Position numbers and translations under genes: made by a program | From: an uncultured Campylobacter sp. | GTDB taxonomy: Bacteria; Campylobacterota; Campylobacteria; Campylobacterales; Campylobacteraceae | Direction of reading: 5' to 3' | NCBI RefSeq assembly: GCF_947255105.1 | Contig: NZ_CAMYFP010000002.1 | Span: 1-64,000 of the forward strand | DNA: 64,000 bases | Shown: piece after piece, positions 44,364 through 52,191 of the stretch | How positions within the stretch are numbered: position 1 is the stretch's first letter | Layout: the number at the start of each line of letters is the position of its first letter | The notes under the pieces: model-generated | The model's input: only the letters and a program-made list of their open reading frames with translations | What the model was told of the DNA's origin: nothing | Database searches by the model: none

Positions 44364-45713
44364 CTAAAAAGATTCTTTTATTTTGTTTATTATTGAATTG
44401 ATAATTTTTGTTATAAAATTACCACCACTTTTTTGATCGTTATTTTCTTCTATTACTAAGTTGTTATAGTTTTGCTCATTTTGACTATTTTCTTTATCTG
44501 CTAGAAGTTCGTTTTCACAATCTAACTTTCTAACTTCATTTTTATATCTAAGCTCTGCATTTGAATCTATCTCATATGGCGTAAATTCGCCAGCCCCATA
44601 AAGGCAAAGACCTATAACACAACTATTTGCAGGATTACTAGAGATCTCATAAAGTCCATCTGCTTGACGCGGTGTAGCCACTCTTACAGGTAGATTGTTA
44701 AAGATAGCAGCGGTTAGCGCTCTTATATCATCTAGTTTTGCCATTCCACCTGTTAGAACGATACCTGCACCAAGCTTATCTATAAATTTGCTCTTTTCAA
44801 GCTGAGCTAAAAGTATCATCAAAGTCTCTTCAATCCTAGCATAGATGATATTTGTGATGATATCCATACTAACATTTGTCTTTTTGTTTTCGTTGCCAAG
44901 AGTTGATAGCTCGACATTTTTGCAGTTGGCATCGATGAGTTTTGAGTAGCTAGTTTTGACATTTTCAGCTTGCGCCAAAGGTGTATGAAGGGCTTTTGAT
45001 AGGTCATTTGTTATGTTTGATGAACCGATAAGCAACACATCATTATGTACAAGCGAATTGCCAATATGCACCACCATATCACAAGTTGAAGCACCCATAT
45101 CAATGACGCAAACTCCAAGCTCTTTTTCCTCTTTTGTAAGAGTTGCAATAGCTGATGCATAGCCAGATAGCACAATATTGTCTATCTCAACTCCAGCCAT
45201 TTGAACGGACTTTTCAAGATTTTTGATTGAGCTTTTGGGCGCTGTTACTATATGAACTCCAACTTCAAGTCTAGAGCCACTCATTCCAAGTGGATCTTCT
45301 ATGTGATCTTGCTCATCAACTTTAAATTTATAAGGCAAAATATGGAGTTTTGCATAGTCATTTGGTATGCTAGCATTGTGTTCAGCCATCTGTATAGCAC
45401 GTCTAATCTCAGCCAAACCAATCTCTTCGTTTGGAACGTTTATAACGCCTGCTGATTTTGTATATTTGGTATAGGCGCCAGATATAGAAACAATTGCCTT
45501 ATCATATCTAGTGCCTGAGCTTTTTGTAGCCTCTTTTACAGCTTTTTTTATCGCTTTTGAAGCTTGCTCAATATTTGTAATAACACCCTTTTTAATGCCA
45601 GTAGTCTTTGCTTTACCAATGCCACATATTGTAAAGTTATCATCTTCAAATTTGGCTATATTAGCCTTTATCTCATATGAGCCAATATCTAGCCCAAGTA
45701 CAAAATCACTCAA
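44364..45713 (-). CDS. ftsA: Cell division protein FtsA
   Basis: An actin-like ATPase that tethers FtsZ to the membrane. It has LGLDIGSYEIKA (phosphate 1), VIDMGASTCDMVV (phosphate 2), the IIYARIEETL region and an ILTGGMAKLDDI adenosine motif. The C-terminus ends in an amphipathic helix with Ile/Lys/Phe (FITKIINSIINKIKESF), the membrane-targeting sequence. I place the start at TTG 45713, which has AAAGGTGG five bases upstream and overlaps the upstream gene by 8 bases; a GTG at 45722 lies inside that ribosome binding site. Confidence 0.95.
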   Translation of the reverse strand: MSDFVLGLDIGSYEIKANIAKFEDDNFTICGIGKAKTTGIKKGVITNIEQASKAIKKAVKEATKSSGTRYDKAIVSISGAYTKYTKSAGVINVPNEEIGLAEIRRAIQMAEHNASIPNDYAKLHILPYKFKVDEQDHIEDPLGMSGSRLEVGVHIVTAPKSSIKNLEKSVQMAGVEIDNIVLSGYASAIATLTKEEKELGVCVIDMGASTCDMVVHIGNSLVHNDVLLIGSSNITNDLSKALHTPLAQAENVKTSYSKLIDANCKNVELSTLGNENKKTNVSMDIITNIIYARIEETLMILLAQLEKSKFIDKLGAGIVLTGGMAKLDDIRALTAAIFNNLPVRVATPRQADGLYEISSNPANSCVIGLCLYGAGEFTPYEIDSNAELRYKNEVRKLDCENELLADKENSQNEQNYNNLVIEENNDQKSGGNFITKIINSIINKIKESF

Positions 45714-47178
45714 CTTTACCACCTTTATAATATCTTTCTATAGGATATCTTTTTTGTAAAGAGTCCAAAAGCTCGCCTAGTAGCTCACTATCCTTAACAG
45801 AGCTAACTTTGCCAATCATCTCATTTTTGTATTTGTTAAATTTCTCCTCATTACCAAGCTTTTGATCTGTTATTTTATATACGATTGCTTTAGTGTTGCT
45901 AAGCGGAACAAAGCCCTCCATCTTGTCGCCATTAAAAACTGTTGCTAAAAAGTGATATGACTCATCGCTGCTTAGTCCATCTACACTGCTCTCAACATCA
46001 ACAAACCCTAAGTCCTTGCCTACAAAACCCTCTTTTAGAGTCTTTAGAGCAGTAGCTTGGAGATGTTGCAATAAAAGAGTATTTTGCAAATCTTGCTTTG
46101 CCTGCTCTTTTGCACTATCAAACTCTTTAACCATAGGCTCATTTATCTTTTTAACTTCAAAGATAAGGTATTTGTCGTTGTAGATAATTGGTTTTTTGAG
46201 CTCGCCAACTTTGCTGTTTGTTAGCTCGTCTATTGGAAAGTTCTTATCATCTACATAGATTTTCATCTCTTTGTTGAAAGTTAATTTTTCATTTTTAAGA
46301 TCTAAATAGAGTTTTAGTGCATCGCTTTTGCTAGCATTTAGTCTAAAGTCCTCTAGCACTCTCTCTTTTACCTTCTCAAAAGGCAATATCTCATCACTTG
46401 TTTTATCTATATAGAGATTTTTGTTGCTAGAGTAGAAATTTTCCAACTCATCTTTGGTTGCATTTAGCTCTTGTGGCTCAAGCTCATAAGCTGCTATCTC
46501 ATAACTTTTTGTTGTTAGGTAGTTGTTTTTATGCTCATCCCAAAATTTTTTTATCTCATCTTCGCCAAAAGAGATCTCATTTGCATTAATATCTATCTCT
46601 TTTATCTCAACTCTATCTTGCATAAAAAAGACAGAGTTAAAGAGCTCTAACTCTTCATTGGTAGGTGGAGTCATAATGGCGTTATAAAGCTTCATTAGAG
46701 CGACAGCTTTTGCTTGAGAAGCTTCAAATTCCTTTGCTTTTTGGCCACTCATTCTAAGAAAATAGTGATAACTGTCTAGGTCAAACTTGCCATTTTTGGT
46801 AAATGCAGGTTGTGCGGCGATAAATTTAACAACTTCATCATCGCTTACCTCTATACCCAAATCTTTGGCAAGATTTAAAAGTAACGCCTCTCTTATAAGT
46901 TCATTTAGAGCGATTTGATCTAGTCCCATCTCTTGAGCTAACTCTTTGTTAAATTTGCCATCACTCATCTCTTGATAGCTGTTAAAAAGCTGGCTATATC
47001 GTTGGTTTAGTTCAGCGCCACTAACTGTTAGTTTTCCTATCTTTGCAACAGATGTTGCTCTTGCTTTGTTAAAATCATATGAACCCCAACCAACCAATCC
47101 AGCACCAATAAAGGCTATAGCACTTATCCATATAGTTGGTATGAGATAATTTTTTCTTTTTTGCATCCAATTAATCAT
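45706..47178 (-). CDS. PpiD/SurA-like membrane-anchored periplasmic chaperone
   Basis: An N-terminal membrane anchor (about residues 10-33) precedes a SurA-type N-domain with LAQEMGLDQIALNELIREALLL and VSDDEVVKFI-x-AQPAF. The middle and C-terminal region is helical and beta-rich. A clear parvulin catalytic domain is missing: no HIL-type start and no DLG-F motif, only a FPIDELTNSKVGELKKPI stretch resembling a degenerate PPIC. I infer a chaperone with little or no isomerase activity. I choose ATG 47178 over the TTG one codon earlier. The gene order ppiD-like, ftsA, ftsZ matches C. jejuni as I recall. Confidence 0.8.
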   Translation of the reverse strand: MINWMQKRKNYLIPTIWISAIAFIGAGLVGWGSYDFNKARATSVAKIGKLTVSGAELNQRYSQLFNSYQEMSDGKFNKELAQEMGLDQIALNELIREALLLNLAKDLGIEVSDDEVVKFIAAQPAFTKNGKFDLDSYHYFLRMSGQKAKEFEASQAKAVALMKLYNAIMTPPTNEELELFNSVFFMQDRVEIKEIDINANEISFGEDEIKKFWDEHKNNYLTTKSYEIAAYELEPQELNATKDELENFYSSNKNLYIDKTSDEILPFEKVKERVLEDFRLNASKSDALKLYLDLKNEKLTFNKEMKIYVDDKNFPIDELTNSKVGELKKPIIYNDKYLIFEVKKINEPMVKEFDSAKEQAKQDLQNTLLLQHLQATALKTLKEGFVGKDLGFVDVESSVDGLSSDESYHFLATVFNGDKMEGFVPLSNTKAIVYKITDQKLGNEEKFNKYKNEMIGKVSSVKDSELLGELLDSLQKRYPIERYYKGGKVE

Positions 47179-47280
47179 CAATCACCTTTTGCTAACAAAA
47201 ATTTACTAAATTGTATATAAAACTATCTTAAAATAGCTTAAAGTGGGAGTGCTATCTCTAAATTTTTTTACTAACGTTAG

Positions 47281-47871
47281 TTAGTTGTTTATCAGGTTTT
47301 TAAGCAGCAGCAACTTGCAACTATTTTCAAGCAAAGCAACGTTTTTAGCCAACTCATAGAGAGTTCTTGCATAGGCATAGACGCCATAACCTCTAATAAC
47401 TATTATGTTTGTTTGATTTTCAATCATATATTTATATATTTCAAATGGGGCTCTTTCATACCAATCATCAATCTGTTTCATATCGTAAATTTTAATCTTT
47501 TTGAAATTTAAATAACCAAAATAGTCTTGCGGATAAATTTTAGATGAGACTAAAGAGTAGGCTATGGTGTTAGCGGGCATTGCATAGCAGACAAATTTAG
47601 CTTCTGGAATGTTTTTGTAGATATTTAGATGAATATCGCTATCAGAACTTGCATCATTCCATCTATAATCTTTTTTTGTATAAAGAAGTATCATATCTTC
47701 AACGCTAAGGCTGTCAAATATAGCATCTTTTTTGTTGATTATAAATTTATTGCTATCTATTTTTCTTGAAATTGAGCCATGAAAAATACCAAAAAATCCC
47801 TTTCTAAACATAGATAATGAGACATTTTTCATCTCAACCAAAGAGCTTTGAAAATCAGAAATTGACTCCAT
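47281..47871 (-). CDS. Class II aldolase/adducin-like protein with degenerate metal site
   Basis: The fold signature of class II aldolases is recognisable over 196 residues: FHGSISRKI (the usual G-N-x-S start), a KKDAIFDSLSVEDMI segment, SDSDIHLNIYKNIPEAK and IVIRGYGVYAYARTLYELAKNVALLE. The zinc ligands are missing: the HTHP motif reads YAMP (Tyr97, Met99) and the C-terminal HG His is Tyr162. The acidic catalytic residue region is Asp79 rather than Glu. It is unlikely to be an active aldolase; a binding or structural role is possible. It is divergent from rsmH. Confidence 0.7.
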   Translation of the reverse strand: MESISDFQSSLVEMKNVSLSMFRKGFFGIFHGSISRKIDSNKFIINKKDAIFDSLSVEDMILLYTKKDYRWNDASSDSDIHLNIYKNIPEAKFVCYAMPANTIAYSLVSSKIYPQDYFGYLNFKKIKIYDMKQIDDWYERAPFEIYKYMIENQTNIIVIRGYGVYAYARTLYELAKNVALLENSCKLLLLKNLINN

Positions 47872-47943
47872 AAGTTTAACCTTTTTAGTAATATTTTGCT
47901 ATTATACAAAAATCAGTCAAATTAGGATAATATAGGATAAATT

Positions 47944-48864
47944 TTGCAAATACCTCACACGCCAGTTTTATTAGATGAAGTTGTTAAGGCGTTTTTGCCT
48001 GTCAAAGATGGTCTTGTTGTTGATTGTACTCTTGGATATGGCGGACATACTTTGGCACTTTTGAATAGCTATCCCAATATGAAAATAGCCGCCTTTGATA
48101 GAGATATTGAAGCTATAAATTTCACTAAAAAAAGAGTGGCTAACTATCAAGATAGGATAACCTTTCATCATCAAAGATATTCACAAATTTTTAAAGAGCT
48201 TGATTTTGGCAGAGTTAGTGGAGTATTGGCAGATATTGGGCTTTCATCTTTGCAAATAGACAAAGACGGCAGAGGCTTTGGTTTTGGCAGCAGTAAGCTT
48301 GATATGAGAATGGATCAAAGTGACTCTCTTAGTGCAAAAGAGGTTGTAAATGGCTATAACAAAGATGAGTTAGTTAGGATATTTTGTGAGTATGGTGAGA
48401 TACCAAATGCCCATATAGTGGCAGATAGGATAGTTAAATACCGAGCTAACAAAGAGATTGTTAGTTCAAAAGAGTTAGCAGATATTGTAAATGGCATAAA
48501 GATACAAAATAGAAAATTAAAGATGCAAACTTTAGTATTTCAAGCCATAAGAATAGAGGTAAATAGAGAACTTGATGAGTTAAATGCCCTTCTTGATGGT
48601 ATAGAAAACTCGAGTATCAACAACGCCATAGTTGCTATCATAACTTTTCACTCTCTTGAAGATAGAGTTGTAAAAAATAAATTTAAAAAGTGGCAAACAA
48701 GTTGTATCTGTCCAGAGTTTGCCATTAGGTGTGAGTGCGGGAATAACCATTCTATCGGCGAAGCAGTTACCAAAAAACCACTTAGACCATCACCTGCAGA
48801 GTTGGCGTCCAACCCAAGAAGCAGCTCTTCAAAGCTTAGAGTTTTTCATATAAAAAGGGGCTAG
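47944..48864 (+). CDS. rsmH: 16S rRNA (cytosine1402-N4)-methyltransferase
   Basis: Methylates C1402 of 16S rRNA at the decoding centre. It begins IPHTPVLLDEVVKAF, has the SAM motif VVDCTLGYGGHTLALL, LADIGLSSLQIDKDGRGFGF and the conserved FHSLEDRVVKNKFK, ending with a Ser/Arg-rich RSSSSKLRVF tail. The start is TTG at 47944, behind AGGATAAATT. It lies with a candidate ftsL gene directly behind, as in the dcw cluster of other bacteria. Confidence 0.93.
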   Translation: MQIPHTPVLLDEVVKAFLPVKDGLVVDCTLGYGGHTLALLNSYPNMKIAAFDRDIEAINFTKKRVANYQDRITFHHQRYSQIFKELDFGRVSGVLADIGLSSLQIDKDGRGFGFGSSKLDMRMDQSDSLSAKEVVNGYNKDELVRIFCEYGEIPNAHIVADRIVKYRANKEIVSSKELADIVNGIKIQNRKLKMQTLVFQAIRIEVNRELDELNALLDGIENSSINNAIVAIITFHSLEDRVVKNKFKKWQTSCICPEFAIRCECGNNHSIGEAVTKKPLRPSPAELASNPRSSSSKLRVFHIKRG

Positions 48865-48865
48865 T

Positions 48866-49111
48866 TTGAATGAGAACTTGACTATCAGAGATCTAGCTAT
48901 TGCCTATCTTATCGTTGGCTCTATCTTTATCTTTACAATACCAGTTATTTCAATCAAAAATGAGATCTATCTTTTGAGCAGAAGTATCTTTGAACTACGC
49001 ACTCAAAAAGAGGTTTTGATAGAGGAAAATAGGGAGTTAAAGCATAAAATTGAGTTAATAAGATATAAGCAAGATATTTTAGATCAGCTTAAGGTTGATG
49101 AGTATGAGTGA
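48866..49111 (+). CDS. Small coiled-coil membrane protein, candidate FtsL/DivIC-like
   Basis: An 81-residue protein with a short cytoplasmic N-terminus, one membrane helix (about 10-29, AIAYLIVGSIFIFTIPVISI) and a charged coiled coil (about 31-75). That topology, the length and the position straight behind rsmH are those of FtsL, the septal protein that pairs with FtsB and FtsQ. Sequence identity to FtsL is too low to see by eye. The start is TTG with GGGG five bases upstream. Calling it FtsL is inference from synteny and architecture. Confidence 0.6.
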   Translation: MNENLTIRDLAIAYLIVGSIFIFTIPVISIKNEIYLLSRSIFELRTQKEVLIEENRELKHKIELIRYKQDILDQLKVDEYE

Positions 49112-50105
49112 GTTAGTTTTTGTTAGTTTGGTGGCAGTTTTTTCTATCGTTATTTTGCTTTTTGGTCTGTTTAGTTGGCAAAGTAGAAAAAAGTTAGATG
49201 AGCAAATTTGGCGCAATCAAGAGCTACTTAGAGCAATAAATGAAAATATATCAGATAAATTTGTAGATTTTAGCAGGGATTTTTTGACCTCAAACTCAAA
49301 TATAGATTTAAAACTCAACTCAAATTTGAAAAATATCAACTCAAATTTCACTCTTATGGCTGAAAAGATTTCAAGACTAGACGCCCTCTCAGAGCTAAAT
49401 TTATCACTAAAAGATGAGCTAGTTAGGCTAAATAAACTCTTTTCCAACCCAAAGCACTTTGGGACAATAGGTGAGTTTGAGTGCCAAAAGATTTTAAATT
49501 TCATCTATGGTGATGATAGACGTTTTTATAGCACTCAGCAAAGACTTCCAAATGGAACTATTGCTGATTTTGCACTTATTGTAAGCAAAGAGAAGCTTCT
49601 TTGTATTGATTCAAAGTTTTCACTTATTGCCTATAGCAAGATTTTAAATACAGATGATAAAAAAGAGCAAGAAGATGCCAAAAAAGCGCTCTTTGCAACC
49701 ATAAGAAAACAGATAAAAGATGTTTCAGACAAATACATCATAGAGGGCGTTACGCTAAATTATGCCTTGATTTTTATACCAAGTGAGGCGATATATAGCT
49801 ATATTTGTTCCCAAGATGAGGAGATTTATAATTACTGCTTTAGGCATAGAGTTTTTTTAGCCTCGCCAATGACCTTTTCAAACATCATCTACACACAAAA
49901 GTCAGTAAGAGGGACAGAGCTTATGGCAAAAAACATAAAAGAGGTAAAGGGACAGCTACACAATCTCTCTGTTTTGTTTGATGGTTTTATAAAAAATAGC
50001 AACGAGATAGCACGTTACGCAACAAGACTAAACGATGCCATAGTTTTGCAACAAAAGAGTGCAACAAAGATAAAAGAGAGTTTTGAAAAGATAGAAAAGC
50101 TCTAA
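49104..50105 (+). CDS. rmuC: DNA recombination protein RmuC homologue
   Basis: A membrane-anchored coiled-coil protein with a nuclease-like RmuC domain; in E. coli it limits inversion at short inverted repeats. An N-terminal helix (about 3-22), a coiled coil (about 40-115) and then the RmuC domain, with FECQKILNFIYGDD, ADFALIVSKEKLLCIDSKFSL and YALIFIPSEAIYSYI, are visible. The start ATG 49104 overlaps the FtsL-like stop by 8 bases with AAGG nine bases upstream. Its 3' end overlaps a hypothetical gene on the other strand by 4 bases. Confidence 0.85.
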   Translation: MSELVFVSLVAVFSIVILLFGLFSWQSRKKLDEQIWRNQELLRAINENISDKFVDFSRDFLTSNSNIDLKLNSNLKNINSNFTLMAEKISRLDALSELNLSLKDELVRLNKLFSNPKHFGTIGEFECQKILNFIYGDDRRFYSTQQRLPNGTIADFALIVSKEKLLCIDSKFSLIAYSKILNTDDKKEQEDAKKALFATIRKQIKDVSDKYIIEGVTLNYALIFIPSEAIYSYICSQDEEIYNYCFRHRVFLASPMTFSNIIYTQKSVRGTELMAKNIKEVKGQLHNLSVLFDGFIKNSNEIARYATRLNDAIVLQQKSATKIKESFEKIEKL

Positions 50106-50599
50106 TCTTCCTTTACAATCCTATCCAAAACATACTGCTCCAAATTTGTTCTTTGAATCTTTTTTTGTAAAGCTTCATTGTAGATTAGCTCTACCTTGCT
50201 TGAGTATTTTTCATATGGAAAGTATGGAAAATGAAGCTTCCAAGCCTCTTTTATAAGCCTTTTTGTAAGCTCTTTTCTAGCCCACGCCTTAAAAACATCA
50301 AAAAATATAAAGATGAAAGATGTGATAAGTATGGTAAGGATGATAGAAAAATGGACATTTATCTTAGTAAAATAGCGGTGAGTTATGAGAAAAAATGGCG
50401 CCAAAACAGAGAGGCAGAAAAAGCCAAAAATCACATATGACTTGCCATATAAAAAGCGGAAGTTAAGTTTGCTAGGATCTACAAGCATACCCTCGTTAAA
50501 CATAGCATTTGCCTCTAACAAATCTCTAAAAAGCACAGGTTTTTTAGAGATTACAAACATACTGCTGACAATTTTATCTTTTAAGGTTTTTTTATCCAT
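50102..50599 (-). CDS. Hypothetical membrane protein
   Basis: A 165-residue protein with two adjacent hydrophobic segments (about 52-73, YVIFGFFCLSVLAPFFLI, and 82-102, HFSIILTILITSFIFIFF). A soluble N-terminal region with repeated Lys/Asn and a basic C-terminal region (Arg/Lys-rich, KAWARKELTKRLIKEAW) flank them. Residues 120-160 look helical. No family is recognised. It converges on rmuC and is divergent from dat. Calling it a real gene rests on its coding-like composition, good length and lack of any competing frame. Confidence 0.7.
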   Translation of the reverse strand: MDKKTLKDKIVSSMFVISKKPVLFRDLLEANAMFNEGMLVDPSKLNFRFLYGKSYVIFGFFCLSVLAPFFLITHRYFTKINVHFSIILTILITSFIFIFFDVFKAWARKELTKRLIKEAWKLHFPYFPYEKYSSKVELIYNEALQKKIQRTNLEQYVLDRIVKED

Positions 50600-50668
50600 A
50601 TTTTGCTTCTTTTTTTGTCTTTTATTCTATCAAATATTTTTTTAACTGGACTGAATTTTATAATTTTT

Positions 50669-50676
50669 GATACAAT
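50669..50676 (+). promoter_or_regulatory. -10-like element upstream of dat
   Basis: GATACAAT, with the alternative TATAAT at 50659-50664, lies about 30 bases before the dat ATG in an AT-rich gap. Assigned only by fit to the Campylobacter -10 consensus. Confidence 0.35.
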
Positions 50677-50702
50677 TTTACAAATTTAAATAAGGACAAA
50701 AT

Positions 50703-51572
50703 ATGGAAGATGTATTGGACGGTATAGTTTTTTTAAATGGTGACTACTGCGAGGCAAAGAGAGCAAAAGTGAGCGCTTTTGATAGAGGTTTTATCTTTGG
50801 CGATGGTATTTATGAAGTTGTGCCGATATTAAATGGCAAACTTGCCGATAGAGACAATTTTTGGCAAAGATTTGAGGCAAGCCTAAAAAAGATAGAGCTA
50901 AAACTTCCTATGTCAAACGATGAGATAGAAGAGATGCTTTATACTCTTATAGCAAAAAACAACATAAAAGAAGGCGGTGCTTATATAGAGATAACTAGAG
51001 GAGTGGCACCTAGAGAGTTTTGTTTTTTGGAGGGACTAAAGCCTACCTGTTTTGCCTTTGTCTATCAAAAGGATATTTTAAACAATCCTTTGGCAAATAG
51101 CGGTATTGAGGTAGTTAGCACTGAAGATATTAGATGGAAGAGAAGAGATATAAAGTCTATCTCTTTATTGGCACAGTGTTATGCCAAAACAAAAGCCCAC
51201 AAAGCCGGTGCTTATGAGTCTTTTATGGTTGAAGATGGTTTTGTAACAGAGGGAAGCAGCTCAAGTGCCTTTATCATAAAAGATGACACTCTCATAACCA
51301 GAGCGCTATCAAATGAAATTTTACCAGGCATTAGGCGAAAGGTTATCTTAAATATTGCAAAAGAGAGTGGCTTAAAAATAGAAGAGAGAGCTTTTAGCAT
51401 GCAAGAAGTTTATAGTGCAGATGAGTGCTTTATAAGTGCAGCAACTCTTATCCTACTTCCAGTAATCAAAGCAGACGGGAAGACAATAAATGGTGCAAAG
51501 ATTGGAAAATATACAAAGCAAATAAGAGAAATTTATGCAAATAGGCTTAAAAAAGAGGTTGGACTTTTATAA
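50703..51572 (+). CDS. dat: D-amino acid aminotransferase
   Basis: A fold-type IV PLP transaminase of the branched-chain/D-amino acid family, likely making D-glutamate or D-alanine for peptidoglycan. The PLP lysine is expected in RRDIKSISLLAQCYAK. The conserved ESFMVEDGFVTEGSSSSAFIIKD and LPGIRRKVI segments are typical. The length of 289 fits Dat better than IlvE. The start is ATG with AAGGACAAAAT upstream. Assignment to D- rather than branched-chain substrates is by family resemblance and is not certain. Confidence 0.85.
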   Translation: MEDVLDGIVFLNGDYCEAKRAKVSAFDRGFIFGDGIYEVVPILNGKLADRDNFWQRFEASLKKIELKLPMSNDEIEEMLYTLIAKNNIKEGGAYIEITRGVAPREFCFLEGLKPTCFAFVYQKDILNNPLANSGIEVVSTEDIRWKRRDIKSISLLAQCYAKTKAHKAGAYESFMVEDGFVTEGSSSSAFIIKDDTLITRALSNEILPGIRRKVILNIAKESGLKIEERAFSMQEVYSADECFISAATLILLPVIKADGKTINGAKIGKYTKQIREIYANRLKKEVGLL

Positions 51573-51593
51573 TCCAACTTCTTGCCTCTAAAT

Positions 51594-52112
51594 TTACTGA
51601 TATATTATGTCATAGCCATTTGGGATTTTTGGAGTAAAAATTTCAAAGTCGGTTATGGCTCTATCTTTTATAACATCTTTTAAATTTATAACAACATCAT
51701 TATCAAGAGAGTCTCTATACCAAATTTTAACTGGCAAATTTGCACTCATCTTTACCTTATAAGTCACTCCCTCATAGGTGGCGCTATAAAGTGAGCTATC
51801 ATCTCTATCTTGCTTTGCACTATGTAAGATTTCAATCAAATTTGGCATTTTATTCATCTTTGTGATGATTACTTGCTCTAACTCTGGCTCTATTATAGTA
51901 ATTGTATTTTGCTGAAAATAAAACTTTTTTAGATATGGACTTTTGTAGTGCCAAAAGGCGTGATTTACATCTATGATAAAGCTCCCTTCATAGCTCAAAG
52001 AGGACTCTTTTGTGTTTACATTTTGTATAAAGTTGGCTCTTAGAGTTTTAAACTCAAGATTGCTTGCAAAAGAAAAAGCCATTACCGCCATCAACAAAAC
52101 AATTTTTTTCAT
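51594..52112 (-). CDS. lolA: Outer-membrane lipoprotein carrier LolA
   Basis: A periplasmic chaperone that ferries lipoproteins from the LolCDE-type complex to the outer membrane. I choose ATG 52112, which has AAAGGA upstream, giving MKKIVLLMAVMAFSFASN as signal peptide. The mature part has the LolA-type LEFKTLRANFIQNV start, SYEGSFIIDVNHAFWHYKSPYLKKF and a PEL-E pattern in the middle. At 172 residues it is of normal length. It is divergent from secA. Confidence 0.86.
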   Translation of the reverse strand: MKKIVLLMAVMAFSFASNLEFKTLRANFIQNVNTKESSLSYEGSFIIDVNHAFWHYKSPYLKKFYFQQNTITIIEPELEQVIITKMNKMPNLIEILHSAKQDRDDSSLYSATYEGVTYKVKMSANLPVKIWYRDSLDNDVVINLKDVIKDRAITDFEIFTPKIPNGYDIIYQ

Positions 52113-52155
52113 CTTAAATCCTTTAAATTTCATAACACTATTGTCTATTATATGT

Positions 52156-52161
52156 TAAAAT
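52156..52161 (+). promoter_or_regulatory. -10-like element upstream of secA
   Basis: TAAAAT lies 36 bases before the secA ATG, in the 79-base gap between divergent lolA and secA. AAGGTG is the secA ribosome binding site. Assignment by consensus only. Confidence 0.35.
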
Positions 52162-52191
52162 CATTAATTAAAAAAATTTATAAGGTGTTAT

